Source of the DNA: an uncultured Oscillibacter sp.
GTDB taxonomy: Bacteria; Bacillota; Clostridia; Oscillospirales; Oscillospiraceae
Length of the DNA stretch: 54,908 bases
Assembly (NCBI GenBank): GCA_910587875.1
Contig: CAJUOD010000006.1
Coordinates: 1 to 54,908 of the forward strand
Reading direction: 5' to 3'
Shown: positions 41,963 to 49,927 of the stretch, in pieces
Position numbering within the stretch: position 1 is the first letter of the stretch
Layout of the letters: the number at the start of each line of letters is the position of its first letter
Notes under the pieces: generated by a model
The model's database searches: none
The model's input: only the letters and a program-made list of their open reading frames with translations
Told to the model about the DNA's origin: nothing
Made by a program: the position numbers and the translations under genes

Positions 41963-42481
41963 TCAGATCCCCGCCTGCTCCATGGCCGCGTCCTGGCGGG
42001 CCCGCAGGAGGCGGGTAAACTCGTCGTCTTCCTCCGACGGAGCCCCTGCGGCGTTGACCACCGCTGCGGGCACCACGATCCGGCAGCGGGAGGTAACGGA
42101 CAGGCCCATGGCCTCCGCGCACTGGCGGGCCTGGCGGAAATAGGTCCCCTGGACGCCGGTCCACTCCCGGGCCAGCTTCTCATCGTCCGCCTGGATGGCC
42201 GATGCGGCCTTTTTGTCCGCCTTCAGCCAGCGGTCCCGGGCCAGGAAGTACTGGGCCAGCACGTCCCGGTCCAGCTCGGCGTACAGGCCCGCCGCCAGGA
42301 GGATCTCGCCCACCTCGTGAAACTCCTTGTGAAGCCGCTTCGGCAGCCACCGGGGCGGCGTGACCTGCTCCGGGGGAGGGACATAGACCTCTTGGTCCAG
42401 CCGCTCGTCGATTTCCGGGCGGCTCAAATGCTTTCGGCCATTGGCCGCCACCAGCGCGGTGGGCTGTCGCTTTCCAGGCAT
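41963..42481 (-). CDS. terS: Terminase small subunit (P27 family)
   Basis: 172 aa. PPRWLPKRLHKEFHEVGEIL, LDRDVLAQYFLARDRWLKAD and a C-terminal basic/acidic tail are typical of the P27 group associated with cos-type packaging. Start ATG with AAAGGAG 8 nt upstream. Confidence 0.88.
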   Translation of the reverse strand: MPGKRQPTALVAANGRKHLSRPEIDERLDQEVYVPPPEQVTPPRWLPKRLHKEFHEVGEILLAAGLYAELDRDVLAQYFLARDRWLKADKKAASAIQADDEKLAREWTGVQGTYFRQARQCAEAMGLSVTSRCRIVVPAAVVNAAGAPSEEDDEFTRLLRARQDAAMEQAGI

Positions 42482-42682
42482 GTTTTCAGCTCCTTTCCGT
42501 CCCGCTGCGGGGCCCCGCCGGGGGCTGTGGGCCCGGTGGGGAAATTTTTTCGTGTGAAGGCCTGCTTGCGGTATTGCGCCGCCGGCTTGAAACTTTTTGG
42601 ACCCGGGGGGAGGGGTGCAGGGAATCCCGGCGCATAGGCGTGCGGGACGCCCGCGCACCCAAAGCTGGCCCAGGTCCCGGCC
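42482..42682. other. Non-coding gap between HNH and small terminase genes, candidate cos region
   Basis: 200 bp without a credible ORF in an otherwise gapless late operon. It contains a T-rich stretch (about 42542-42551) and GC-rich runs (about 42600-42620). HNH genes next to TerS and TerL are characteristic of cos phages, where HNH helps cut cos, so the cleavage/binding site is probably here. Confidence 0.5.
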
Positions 42683-43057
42683 TTAGCGGCGCCGTTTTCC
42701 CCTCCGGTTTTGCCACAGTTCCCGGGCCGTTTTGCGGCTGTGGCAGGAGTGGCAGAGGCTCTCCAGGTTCCCCGGGTCCGTGAACAGGGCCCAGTCCCCC
42801 TTGTGGTCCCGGATGTGGTCCACGTCCACGGCCCGCCGGCGCACGCCCTGCCGGGCGCACTCCCGGCAGAAGGGCTCCTGAAGAAGCTGGTCTCCCCGCA
42901 GGCGCCTCCAGTCATCCGTCCCGTGCATCCAGCGCCACGCCTGGGCCTCCGCGCTGCGCCGGTCCTCCTTCGGCGGCTGGTGGGCGGCGCAGTAGCCGCC
43001 GGAGACCAGCACGCCGCACCCGGGATGGCGGCAGGGCCGGAGCGGTTTCATTGCCAT
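42683..43057 (-). CDS. HNH endonuclease
   Basis: 124 aa. Zinc-binding CRHPGCG and CRECARQG plus the HNH core VDVDHIRDHKGDWALF, NLESLCHSCHSRKT. It works with the terminase to make specific cuts during packaging in cos phages. First gene of the late operon after the terminator at 43,077. Confidence 0.9.
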   Translation of the reverse strand: MAMKPLRPCRHPGCGVLVSGGYCAAHQPPKEDRRSAEAQAWRWMHGTDDWRRLRGDQLLQEPFCRECARQGVRRRAVDVDHIRDHKGDWALFTDPGNLESLCHSCHSRKTARELWQNRRGKRRR

Positions 43058-43076
43058 GGGCTATCACCTCCACGCA

Positions 43077-43130
43077 AAACAAAAAACCCGCCCGACAGCC
43101 GCCTCCGCAGAGGGGACTATCGGCACGGGC
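43077..43130 (-). terminator. Terminator between the early/replication and late regions
   Basis: On the minus strand an imperfect long stem (43129-43117 with 43098-43087) with an inner CCTC/GAGG hairpin is followed by TTTTTTGTTTTG. It overlaps the stop codon of the KTR-like gene. Late genes downstream would need read-through or antitermination. Confidence 0.65.
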
Positions 43131-43317
43131 TAACCAAGAAGCACTGGCCACCAACGATATTCACGACATGGACGGTCTTGCAACGATGGCACCAAAGCTC
43201 CAAACCTTTGGCCTCGACATTCGGGCCGACATGCTGATGCGTTCGCTGCTTGCATACCGGACAGATTATCCATCCGTTCTTTACAGCTAGTTTAGCAGGT
43301 TTCGCTGCGCTTTGCAA
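43117..43317 (-). CDS. Cysteine-rich KTR-like zinc-ribbon protein
   Basis: 66 aa starting at TTG 43317, with AGGAGG 8 nt upstream. WIICPVCKQRTHQH and ELWCHRCKTVHVVN form two CxxC knuckles as in Cys_rich_KTR proteins of Gram-positive mobile elements (also similar in size to Mu Com). Probably a nucleic-acid or protein binder; role unknown. Confidence 0.75.
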   Translation of the reverse strand: MQSAAKPAKLAVKNGWIICPVCKQRTHQHVGPNVEAKGLELWCHRCKTVHVVNIVGGQCFLVSPCR

Positions 43318-43407
43318 TGGGCTCGCCTCCTGTTTTTTGGGATTGGTGAGTTATTCAACTAAGTTACAAGTATATTGATTCATTGATTTAAAATAAAAGT
43401 TCCGCCT
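43318..43407. other. AT-rich gap upstream of the KTR-like gene
   Basis: 90 bp of AT-rich DNA in a GC-rich region, with a direct repeat ATTGATTCATTGATT (about 43375-43389) and a possible minus-strand -10 TATACT with a weak -35 (TTTATT) 17 bp upstream. It may hold a regulated promoter; evidence is weak. Confidence 0.35.
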
Positions 43408-44127
43408 TTACCGCCACCCCTTGATGTACCACGCGTAGCGATAGGCCCCGAACTGGTTGTCCGTCCGGTACTGCCCCCGGCTCACGGCGCCCTTTGGAAT
43501 GCGGATGGCCCCGCTCCGGGCCTCGAAGTACTCCGCCTCCGGCAGCGCCTGGTTTAAGGACCGGCTCCACCGGCACACCCGTTTGTTGATGGGAATCACA
43601 ACGCCGTCCGTGGCCTCCTTCAGCATGTACCGGGCCGTCCGGCGGAAGCTGTCCCCCGGTCCCCGGAGCAGGGGCTCGTCGTCCACCCAGCCCCGGCCCC
43701 AGAGATACCGAAGCTCCGCCGGGGAGAAATCCCTGTCCCGGAGTACCAGGTGGAGGTGGTAGCGGTGGTCCCCGTGCCTGCCCTCGATGGCATAGGCGTA
43801 ATCAAAGGGGCGCCCCAGCCACAGCCGGAGCTTCCGCAGGAAAGCCCGCCAGACGTTCTCCGCCTCATGGAAGGAGGCCGGAAGGTGATCGTCATCAAAG
43901 GTCAGCGTGTAGAAGCTGCCCCCGTGGCCGAACAGGGCCAGCCGCAGCTCCAGCCGGTCCACCCGGGTTCGGCAGACGGAGGAGTCCCTGGGCGGACGGA
44001 GGATTTTGTTCTTCTCCGCCCGTTCAAAGGGGCTGTCATATGGGCTGAGGCGGGGCCGCAGGGCCCGGCACTCCTTCACCAAAGGCCCCGCCCTCTGCCT
44101 GATACAAAGCCATACCGCCCCGCTCAC
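43408..44127 (-). CDS. HUH-family rolling-circle Rep-like protein
   Basis: 239 aa from GTG 44127 (AGGAGG 8 nt upstream; ATGA-like overlap GTGA with the small Cys-rich gene). Motif I FYTLTFDDDHLP, motif II H124-L-H126 in HRYHLHLVLRD and motif III Y167-xx-K170 in RTARYMLKEA are the Rep HUH endonuclease set. It would nick DNA and stay linked through Tyr167. In a phage with its own DnaB and O-like initiator a second replication-type nuclease is unexpected. It could act at a single-strand origin or in a late replication mode. The upstream part of the longer frame is rejected. Confidence 0.78.
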   Translation of the reverse strand: MSGAVWLCIRQRAGPLVKECRALRPRLSPYDSPFERAEKNKILRPPRDSSVCRTRVDRLELRLALFGHGGSFYTLTFDDDHLPASFHEAENVWRAFLRKLRLWLGRPFDYAYAIEGRHGDHRYHLHLVLRDRDFSPAELRYLWGRGWVDDEPLLRGPGDSFRRTARYMLKEATDGVVIPINKRVCRWSRSLNQALPEAEYFEARSGAIRIPKGAVSRGQYRTDNQFGAYRYAWYIKGWR

Positions 44128-44285
44128 GTTTTCGCCCTCCTGTCCTCCAGCCCGCACCTGCCCGGGTCGTTTTGACACGCCGCCAAACACAGAGGCCGCT
44201 GCGGGCAGTCCGCACAGCAGAGATATTCCTTCCGCTCGGCGCACCGAAACCGAGAGCACCGCCGGGGCGTTTTCTTCTTAGGCAT
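44124..44285 (-). CDS. Small Cys-rich protein upstream of the HUH gene
   Basis: 53 aa. Reads MPKKKTPRRCSRFRCAERKE and on with YLCCADCPQRPLCLAACQND, nine cysteines in total, so probably a zinc-binding protein. AGGAGG lies 9 nt before the ATG, and the stop overlaps the HUH start (GTGA), so they are coupled. It may guide or regulate the HUH protein. It is missed if only the longer overlapping frame is considered. Confidence 0.72.
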   Translation of the reverse strand: MPKKKTPRRCSRFRCAERKEYLCCADCPQRPLCLAACQNDPGRCGLEDRRAKT

Positions 44286-44913
44286 TTGCAATCCCCTCCT
44301 TATTTGCGGAGGATTTCGGCTTGAGGAGATACACTTTCACACCGCACGCAAATGCGATCTTTGCCGGTGCGCAGATTGTATTCTTGTGGAGAAAATAAAC
44401 TTCGTTTTCTTCCAACCGCACAAGAACCCACTCGCCGCCGTCGCCGAGGTCTAAATACACCGGCTTCCCGTCCATCTCCCGGAGTTGTTCCAGCGTCAAC
44501 GGACCAGTGGTCAACTTTGCATCCCGGAGTACCCGAAGTACCCAGGGAGAAAGCAGCTCCGTGCCGTCTGTCGCGAAGCAAATATCCTCGTAGAGCTTCA
44601 GCCGCTCCCGCAGCTCCGCCATGGCCCAAAGGGCCCGGTAGAGAATCGCGAGGATTCCCTCCGGCTCTTTTTCGCCAAACTGGAGCCAGTCCAGCATAAC
44701 GTCGCCAAGCTCCTCGTCCGTCAAATTGGGGTCAAGCTCAATATCCTCCAGCTTCAGCCCAGTGGCGGCCGCGCTGCGGATTAAATCGCACACGCTGCAC
44801 GTGTCCTCGGGCGCTCTTGTGTACCATGCCCAGCCGTTCTCAACAGAGACCTGATTCAGAGCCAGCTCTGTCATGTTCATCTCATGGACGTTATTTGAAG
44901 TCAGCCGCTTCAT
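44278..44913 (-). CDS. Phage protein with LREM motif, unknown
   Basis: 211 aa. The C-terminal part has PLTLEQLREMDGKPVYLDLG, then GEWVLVRLEENEVYF, a short motif shared with the next gene upstream. The middle carries a helical segment (ILYRALWAMAELRERLKLYE). No catalytic residues recognised. Start ATG 44913 after GAGGAG. Confidence 0.68.
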   Translation of the reverse strand: MKRLTSNNVHEMNMTELALNQVSVENGWAWYTRAPEDTCSVCDLIRSAAATGLKLEDIELDPNLTDEELGDVMLDWLQFGEKEPEGILAILYRALWAMAELRERLKLYEDICFATDGTELLSPWVLRVLRDAKLTTGPLTLEQLREMDGKPVYLDLGDGGEWVLVRLEENEVYFLHKNTICAPAKIAFACGVKVYLLKPKSSANKEGIANA

Positions 44914-45251
44914 GTGTTCTCCTCCTCTTTTCCATCCGCCGGAGTCTTCGGCTTGCTGCGGTAAGGTACCCAAGTCTTACCGCAGCCGTCCATGGGCAGC
45001 GCCGCCCGCAGGAAACAGGCGAGGCCGTCGGTGGAAACGCCGCAGAAGATATCCCACCGGTCCAAGCCCTCGCCGCCAAGCCATACCGGGCTCTCTTCCA
45101 TCTCCCGGAGCTGCGCCGGGGTCAAAGGCTTGACCTCGGTCAGCTCCTCCCGCAGGGCCGCCGCTCCCATATACGCCGCCTGAGTCAAATCTGGGTGTTC
45201 CTCCGGGAAATCGTAAGTTTCCAACAGGTCAATCGCTTTTTCGTATGTCAT
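44910..45251 (-). CDS. Phage protein with LREM motif, unknown (second copy)
   Basis: 113 aa. PLTPAQLREMEESPVWLGGE, then WDIFCGV, parallels the C-terminal half of the neighbouring 211-aa protein; the order 'PLT..QLREM..xPVxL' is shared. ATG 45251 has GAGGAG 7 nt upstream. Overlaps the next gene by 4 nt. Function unknown. Confidence 0.68.
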   Translation of the reverse strand: MTYEKAIDLLETYDFPEEHPDLTQAAYMGAAALREELTEVKPLTPAQLREMEESPVWLGGEGLDRWDIFCGVSTDGLACFLRAALPMDGCGKTWVPYRSKPKTPADGKEEENT

Positions 45252-45262
45252 GGTTTGTCTCC

Positions 45263-46069
45263 TCAAAACATCCTTTCCTGCCGATTCTCCGGCTCAAAGT
45301 TCATCCAAAGGATCTCCTCCCGCCGCCGGGAGAGCTGGTCCGTGGTGTGGAACGTCTCCCTGTGCCAGTTCTTCAGCACCCGGTCATACAGAGGGCTGGC
45401 GTAGCCGCTGAGAAGCACAGGGCCCGTGTGCGCCTTCAGGGCCTCCAGCAGCGCCAGGTGATCCTCATCCGACATCTCATGCGCGTACTGCTTCTTTCCG
45501 CCGCTCCTGGAAGAGAGGACATAAGGCGGGTCCGCGTAAATCAGCACGTTGGAGAAGTTGAACCGCCGGATGACCTCCAGCGCCGGGCGGCACTCGATCT
45601 GAACGCCCCGCAGACGCTCCGCCGCCTCCAGGATAACCTCCGGCAGCGCCGCCCAGTACTTGGCGGCGTAGGCCCGCTCCCGGGCGGCGACGTCGTTCTT
45701 CCAGCCCACCCGGGCCTCATTTGTGCGATAGCCATATCCCTGGTTGCACCGGGCCAGGAATCGAGCGGCCCGGGCAAAAGGATCCTCTTCATCTTTTGCG
45801 GAATACCCCGCCTCGAATAACTCCCGGCTGTAGGGCGTGAAATGCACCTCCCTGGCCAGCCGCTCCGGGTCCTCCCGAATGCAGCGGAACAGGTTGACCA
45901 CCTCGCCGTCCAGGTCGTTGACGGTCTCGATATGGGAGCGGGGTTTGTTGAACAGCACCGCCCCGCTTCCGAGGAAGGGCTCCAGATAACTGTGGTGAGG
46001 CGGGAAGCGGGAGATGATCCGCTCCGCCAGGGACCACTTGGCCCCGGGATATTTTAGGACTGCGTTCAC
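45263..46069 (-). CDS. Dam-type (D12 class) DNA adenine N6-methyltransferase
   Basis: 268 aa. Starts VLKYPGAKWSLAERII (K-x-P-G-x-K), with SAM-binding FLEPFLGSGAVLF-type PFLGSGA near residue 33 and catalytic D180-P-P-Y. Probably methylates GATC-like or short adenine sites to protect phage DNA or time replication; no cognate nuclease is adjacent. GTG start overlapping the PcfJ-like stop (GTGA). Confidence 0.92.
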   Translation of the reverse strand: MNAVLKYPGAKWSLAERIISRFPPHHSYLEPFLGSGAVLFNKPRSHIETVNDLDGEVVNLFRCIREDPERLAREVHFTPYSRELFEAGYSAKDEEDPFARAARFLARCNQGYGYRTNEARVGWKNDVAARERAYAAKYWAALPEVILEAAERLRGVQIECRPALEVIRRFNFSNVLIYADPPYVLSSRSGGKKQYAHEMSDEDHLALLEALKAHTGPVLLSGYASPLYDRVLKNWHRETFHTTDQLSRRREEILWMNFEPENRQERMF

Positions 46070-47751
46070 GCAATCTTCGCCTCCTCCTTTCGTTTCGGCA
46101 GGACGGGCTTCCCGTCTTTGTCCCTCCGGCTCCCGGCCTTCAGCCACGCAAGCCATGTATCCAGAAATGCCTTGTGGGTCTTTCGGGGGCTTTCCCCGCC
46201 GCTGCGCTCGTTGTCATACCCGTGGATCTGAACGATCTGGTTCCCGTTCATCTCAATAGTCACATAAGGGGTGCTGGGATCCCGAACCTTCCGCAGGAAC
46301 AGGATGGTGACCACCCCCTTGATATGCCGCTCCGCGTAGCCGCCCACGCAGTGGCTCAGGACCTTCCCCTCCCGTCGGATAGAAGCGGCGGTCAGGGGAA
46401 ACACGATCCGAAGGCCGTCCAGCTCAAAGCTGTACTTTTTCATCCGTTTCATCCGTTCCGCGCCCTTGGCGGCCGCTTTGTTTGCCGCTGCGGACGCTTG
46501 CCGCTCCAAGAGCCGGTCCGTCGCCTGGTCGTGGGCGGCCTGCAGATCCTCCGGGAAGAGAACCCGGCTGTGGTCCAGGCACAATCCCAGGAAATAGGCT
46601 GCGTCCAGATAGTCCCGGTACTCGGTGAATACGTCCGTGGTATCCCTCCAAGTGAGGTCCGGATCTACCACGCAGTTCTCCTCCAGGTATCGGGCAAGGC
46701 GGCGGGGCGCCAAGTGGTAACGCCGGCAGAAGGTCAGGAAATCCCGGGCCGTATCTTCTCCCCAGACCTGGAGGAAGTCCGCCGCCTCTCTGACTGTCCA
46801 GCGCAGGGAGAACCAGCGCCGCGCCAGGTTCCGCAGCTCCAGCGCCGCCATGGGCGGCTTCAGTTCCAGCACCTCCCGCAGCTCCGTGGCCGAGAGGCCC
46901 ATGGCCTTGCGGACGTCCGGCTCCTCCCAGCGGATGAGGTCCGCGAATTTCTTTCGCTCGGTAATCAGGGCCTCCACTGGCTCGCGGAGCCCGGACTTCA
47001 CCAGCATCTCAATCTGGCGGGGATAGATGCAGTAAGCGGTCATGTAGGAAATGAAATTCCAGAAGCATTTCCTTCCATCCGGAATCCAGTGGGTAAAATA
47101 GGCGGCGTAACGGGTAACAGGGCACGTCGTTATTGCAGAGCGGTTCAGGATAAAATACGGTTCGTAGTGAAACCAGGAAATGGAGCCCACCTTGAACGGC
47201 TCCCTGACCAGCTTCCGCCGCCCCAGACCGTTTCTCTCATGAGTGATCCAGCCCTCTCCCCAATCCTGATAGTCCACCTGCATCACGTCCCCAATGGCAA
47301 AACGGTAACCGCTGGAAAGCCAGTATTCGGGCGGGGCGGTCAAATCCGCCTCCGTCTCGTAGGATTTGTTCAGCACCACCGCGTCGGCATAGAGCGCCTC
47401 CTCCGCGGCGTGGAGAAGGAGGACGCATTCGGATTTGTTCAACTGCTGCCGCTTCCCCGCTTTCCGCAAGTCCTTCACGGTGACGCCCCGGCCGCACCAG
47501 GGGCAGAAATGCGCCTCGTTATGCTTTAAGCTCCCCAGCAGCTCCCGCTGCCAGGGGAATTCTGTCCGCTCCGGGCGCCCCAGGAATACGGAGCGCCCGC
47601 AGCAGCTTGTCCAGAACCGGACGCCGGTTTTCTCCGGGCGGAAGAAGAGGTAATGGGGAAAGATGGCGTTCATGGACGCGATATCTCCGGAGGTGACCAC
47701 GGGCCAGGTATCCAAAATGGCCCGCTCCTCCGGCGTGCGTTTATCCGACAT
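46066..47751 (-). CDS. PcfJ-domain protein
   Basis: 561 aa. N-terminal zinc-knuckle pairs (FWTSCCGRSV, HFCPWCGRGV), a long middle domain, and the C-terminal PcfJ block with VLSHCVGGYAERHIKG, ILFLRKVRDPSTPYVTIEMN, VQIHGYDNERSGG. PcfJ domains occur in conjugative plasmids and phages next to PcfK-like genes, as here; biochemical function is unknown. The CVG motif with nearby His/Asp could be catalytic, which is speculation. Confidence 0.85.
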   Translation of the reverse strand: MSDKRTPEERAILDTWPVVTSGDIASMNAIFPHYLFFRPEKTGVRFWTSCCGRSVFLGRPERTEFPWQRELLGSLKHNEAHFCPWCGRGVTVKDLRKAGKRQQLNKSECVLLLHAAEEALYADAVVLNKSYETEADLTAPPEYWLSSGYRFAIGDVMQVDYQDWGEGWITHERNGLGRRKLVREPFKVGSISWFHYEPYFILNRSAITTCPVTRYAAYFTHWIPDGRKCFWNFISYMTAYCIYPRQIEMLVKSGLREPVEALITERKKFADLIRWEEPDVRKAMGLSATELREVLELKPPMAALELRNLARRWFSLRWTVREAADFLQVWGEDTARDFLTFCRRYHLAPRRLARYLEENCVVDPDLTWRDTTDVFTEYRDYLDAAYFLGLCLDHSRVLFPEDLQAAHDQATDRLLERQASAAANKAAAKGAERMKRMKKYSFELDGLRIVFPLTAASIRREGKVLSHCVGGYAERHIKGVVTILFLRKVRDPSTPYVTIEMNGNQIVQIHGYDNERSGGESPRKTHKAFLDTWLAWLKAGSRRDKDGKPVLPKRKEEAKIA

Positions 47752-47763
47752 ACCGCCGCCCCC

Positions 47764-48120
47764 TTACCAGAAGTCGTCCAAGCTCACCACGACGGCTCCC
47801 TGGCCGTCCGGCTCCCGGACTCCGCCGCAGAGGTCAATGGACATCTGGAATCGGACCTCCGAGCCGGGGAAATAAAACCGCGCCGCCCGGCGGAACGCCT
47901 CCAGGTCGGAGATGCCGGTCCCGCAGTTCTTCGCCACCGCCTTCATGCACTCCTCGAAGGTCCCGCCCTGGACCACGGCCTGGGCAAATTCTTCGTCCTG
48001 CCGGCAGAAGTCCTCCAGGGCCCCATGCACCTGGGGCTGCATGATCTTGGCGTATTTGTCATACGTGGCGGAGGCCCGCTCCGCCTTCAGCTTTTCAAGG
48101 GCCTGTTCTCTCCAGCTCAT
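47764..48120 (-). CDS. PcfK-like protein (AcrIIA9-related family)
   Basis: 118 aa. The core ALEDFCRQDEEFAQAVVQGG, then TFEECMKAVAKN, ISDLEAFRRAARFYFPGSEV and FQMSIDL fits the PcfK-like family. As I recall, the Cas9 inhibitor AcrIIA9 carries a PcfK-like domain, so anti-CRISPR activity is possible but not shown. It is followed by the PcfJ-domain gene as on conjugative plasmids. The ATG overlaps the DUF3102 gene stop. Confidence 0.72.
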   Translation of the reverse strand: MSWREQALEKLKAERASATYDKYAKIMQPQVHGALEDFCRQDEEFAQAVVQGGTFEECMKAVAKNCGTGISDLEAFRRAARFYFPGSEVRFQMSIDLCGGVREPDGQGAVVVSLDDFW

Positions 48121-49163
48121 TCCGCGCACCTCCTCACGGCGTCGGCCAGGGCCAGCAGCGCCTTTTGGAACTTCCCGGCGGCCTCCGCGTCCCGGCCACG
48201 GATTTTCAGCAGCAGGCCGTGCATCTGGTTGACCTGGGCCTGGGCCTGGTCGAACAGCAGCTTGAAGGAGGCGAAATCTCCGTCGGAACCGATGGCGGCC
48301 CGGGCGCCGGACTTGGCGGCGGCCTCCAATTGCCGCCGGGCCTCCGCCAGCTCCGCCTCCGCCTTCTCGGCGCGGGAGAGGATGGCGGCATTGGCCCCGG
48401 CCTCCTTCTTCGCGTCGGAAAGAGCCTTTTCCGCCTCTTTCCGCTTCCGCTCCGCCTCCTTGCACTGCTGTTCGGCGGCGTCCACCTTGGCCTGCATCTC
48501 CGCCACGGCTTCCGCCCGGGCCTTTTCCACGGCCTCCTGGTCCACCACGGTTTCAACCGCCACGTCCACGGGCCGCTCCTGGAGCTCATACAGATCCCGC
48601 TCCGCCGCCTCCAAAGCGTCCCGCGCCTCTCGTTCGGACTCCTGGGCGATTCTGTGGAGCTCCTTCAGCTCCGCCATGTCCGCCTCCATCTTGGCCCGGC
48701 TCTCCTCGGCGGTCCGGGCGTCCGCCTGGGCGGCCTCCGCCGCCGCCCTCGCCTCGTCCCGCTCCCGGATGGCCTTCTCCAGCTCCCGGGAGGTCATGTC
48801 AATGACGTTGTTTTCCGCCACGAAATTCTCACGTTCGCCAGACGGCAAAGCCAAGAGCGTCAAGGCTTTTCGCACCCCCAAATCCCCAACCAGTTGGGGA
48901 TTTGGAAATTCCTTTGCGACCTTCATGTAACTCTGCGCTGTTGTCTCGGAGAAGCACACGTTTTCTTTCAGCCAGGGGAGCCACTCCCCATGGGAAAGCA
49001 TCCCTTTGGCCTCAATGAGCCGAAGCCCGATGTCAACGATATTGCGAGCCAGTTCCTGTTTCAGGTGCAGTATCTCGCAGGTCACAGCCTCGATATCCCT
49101 TGTGGTCTCCACCGGGGCGGGCTTCTGGACCGTCTCCGCGTACTTGCTGATGCTGAACGCCAT
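48117..49163 (-). CDS. DUF3102 protein with long coiled coil
   Basis: 348 aa. The N-terminal domain (HLKQELARNIVDIGLRLIEA, LSHGEWLPWLKENVCFSETT, SYMKVAKEF) is DUF3102. Residues about 125-300 form an Ala/Glu/Lys-rich coiled coil, ending in a small globular part (FDQAQAQVNQMHGLLLKI). Start overlaps the ParA stop, so it may be the ParA partner, binding DNA in place of ParB. Inference from coupling. Confidence 0.8.
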   Translation of the reverse strand: MAFSISKYAETVQKPAPVETTRDIEAVTCEILHLKQELARNIVDIGLRLIEAKGMLSHGEWLPWLKENVCFSETTAQSYMKVAKEFPNPQLVGDLGVRKALTLLALPSGERENFVAENNVIDMTSRELEKAIRERDEARAAAEAAQADARTAEESRAKMEADMAELKELHRIAQESEREARDALEAAERDLYELQERPVDVAVETVVDQEAVEKARAEAVAEMQAKVDAAEQQCKEAERKRKEAEKALSDAKKEAGANAAILSRAEKAEAELAEARRQLEAAAKSGARAAIGSDGDFASFKLLFDQAQAQVNQMHGLLLKIRGRDAEAAGKFQKALLALADAVRRCAE

Positions 49164-49927
49164 TACAGCTCACCTCCCAGATACTCCTTCACCCACCGCC
49201 GGTAATCCTGGGCGGCGGCGCTGCCGGGGCTGTAGAGCACAATGGGCTGGCGCTCGAAGGTGCTCTCCGGCACCTTCTCCGTCCGCCGGATGGCCGTCCC
49301 GAACATAGGCAGCCCCATCTCCCGGACCAGCTCCACTCCCTGTTTGACCACCTCGCTGTTCCGCCACTGGAGCACCAGCACCCCCGCGATCTCCGGGGCG
49401 GCGCGCCGGAGGCTCTCCAGCTGCGCCTTCATGTCCATCATGCCGAAGAACGAGAACCCGTCGATGACCAAGGGGACCACCACCTCGTCGGCGGCCAGCA
49501 GGGCGGACACGCTGGAGAGCGTGTAGCCCGGCGGGCAGTCGAAGATGAAAAAATCCGTCTCCCCGTCCTCCTCCACCGCCTCGCGGAAGCGCCGCAGCGC
49601 GCCGGTATCCCGCAGCCCGTCCCGGATGGCGATCAGGTCCAGGTCATACAGCGCCGGGGAGCCGGGGAGGAGGTCCAGCCCGGGGCGAATCCCCATCAGG
49701 TTCACCCGCCAGCAAGGCTCATTCATCCCAGTCAGCACATCTGCCACGGTGCAACCAAACTCCGGGTCGAACTCCGGCAGGAAAAAGCGGGTCAGGTTCA
49801 CCTGCCCGTCGCAGTCCGCCAGGACGACGCGCTTGTGGTAATCGCGGACCAGGATGTCCGCCAGATTGATGGCGGTGACGGTCTTCCCGACCCCGCCTTT
49901 GTTGTTCATGATCGCGATGGTTTTCAT
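49163..49927 (-). CDS. ParA/Soj-type ATPase
   Basis: 254 aa. Deviant Walker A NNKGGVGKTVTAIN (K10 and K15), Walker A' with VLADCDGQVNLTRF and Walker B FFIFDCPPGYTL. ParA ATPases move plasmids or large complexes over the nucleoid. In a phage they suggest plasmid-like maintenance or positioning of replicating DNA. Confidence 0.93.
   Translation of the reverse strand: MKTIAIMNNKGGVGKTVTAINLADILVRDYHKRVVLADCDGQVNLTRFFLPEFDPEFGCTVADVLTGMNEPCWRVNLMGIRPGLDLLPGSPALYDLDLIAIRDGLRDTGALRRFREAVEEDGETDFFIFDCPPGYTLSSVSALLAADEVVVPLVIDGFSFFGMMDMKAQLESLRRAAPEIAGVLVLQWRNSEVVKQGVELVREMGLPMFGTAIRRTEKVPESTFERQPIVLYSPGSAAAQDYRRWVKEYLGGEL

Noticed and set aside
44128..44259. N-terminal extension of the HUH protein
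   Set aside because: This stretch is coded in another frame by the 53-aa Cys-rich gene, and the GTG at 44127 has a well-placed ribosome site.
45263..46069. Restriction-modification system around the Dam-type methyltransferase
   Set aside because: No restriction endonuclease gene adjoins it; the PD-(D/E)XK-like protein is 4 kb away and lies in the replication cluster.
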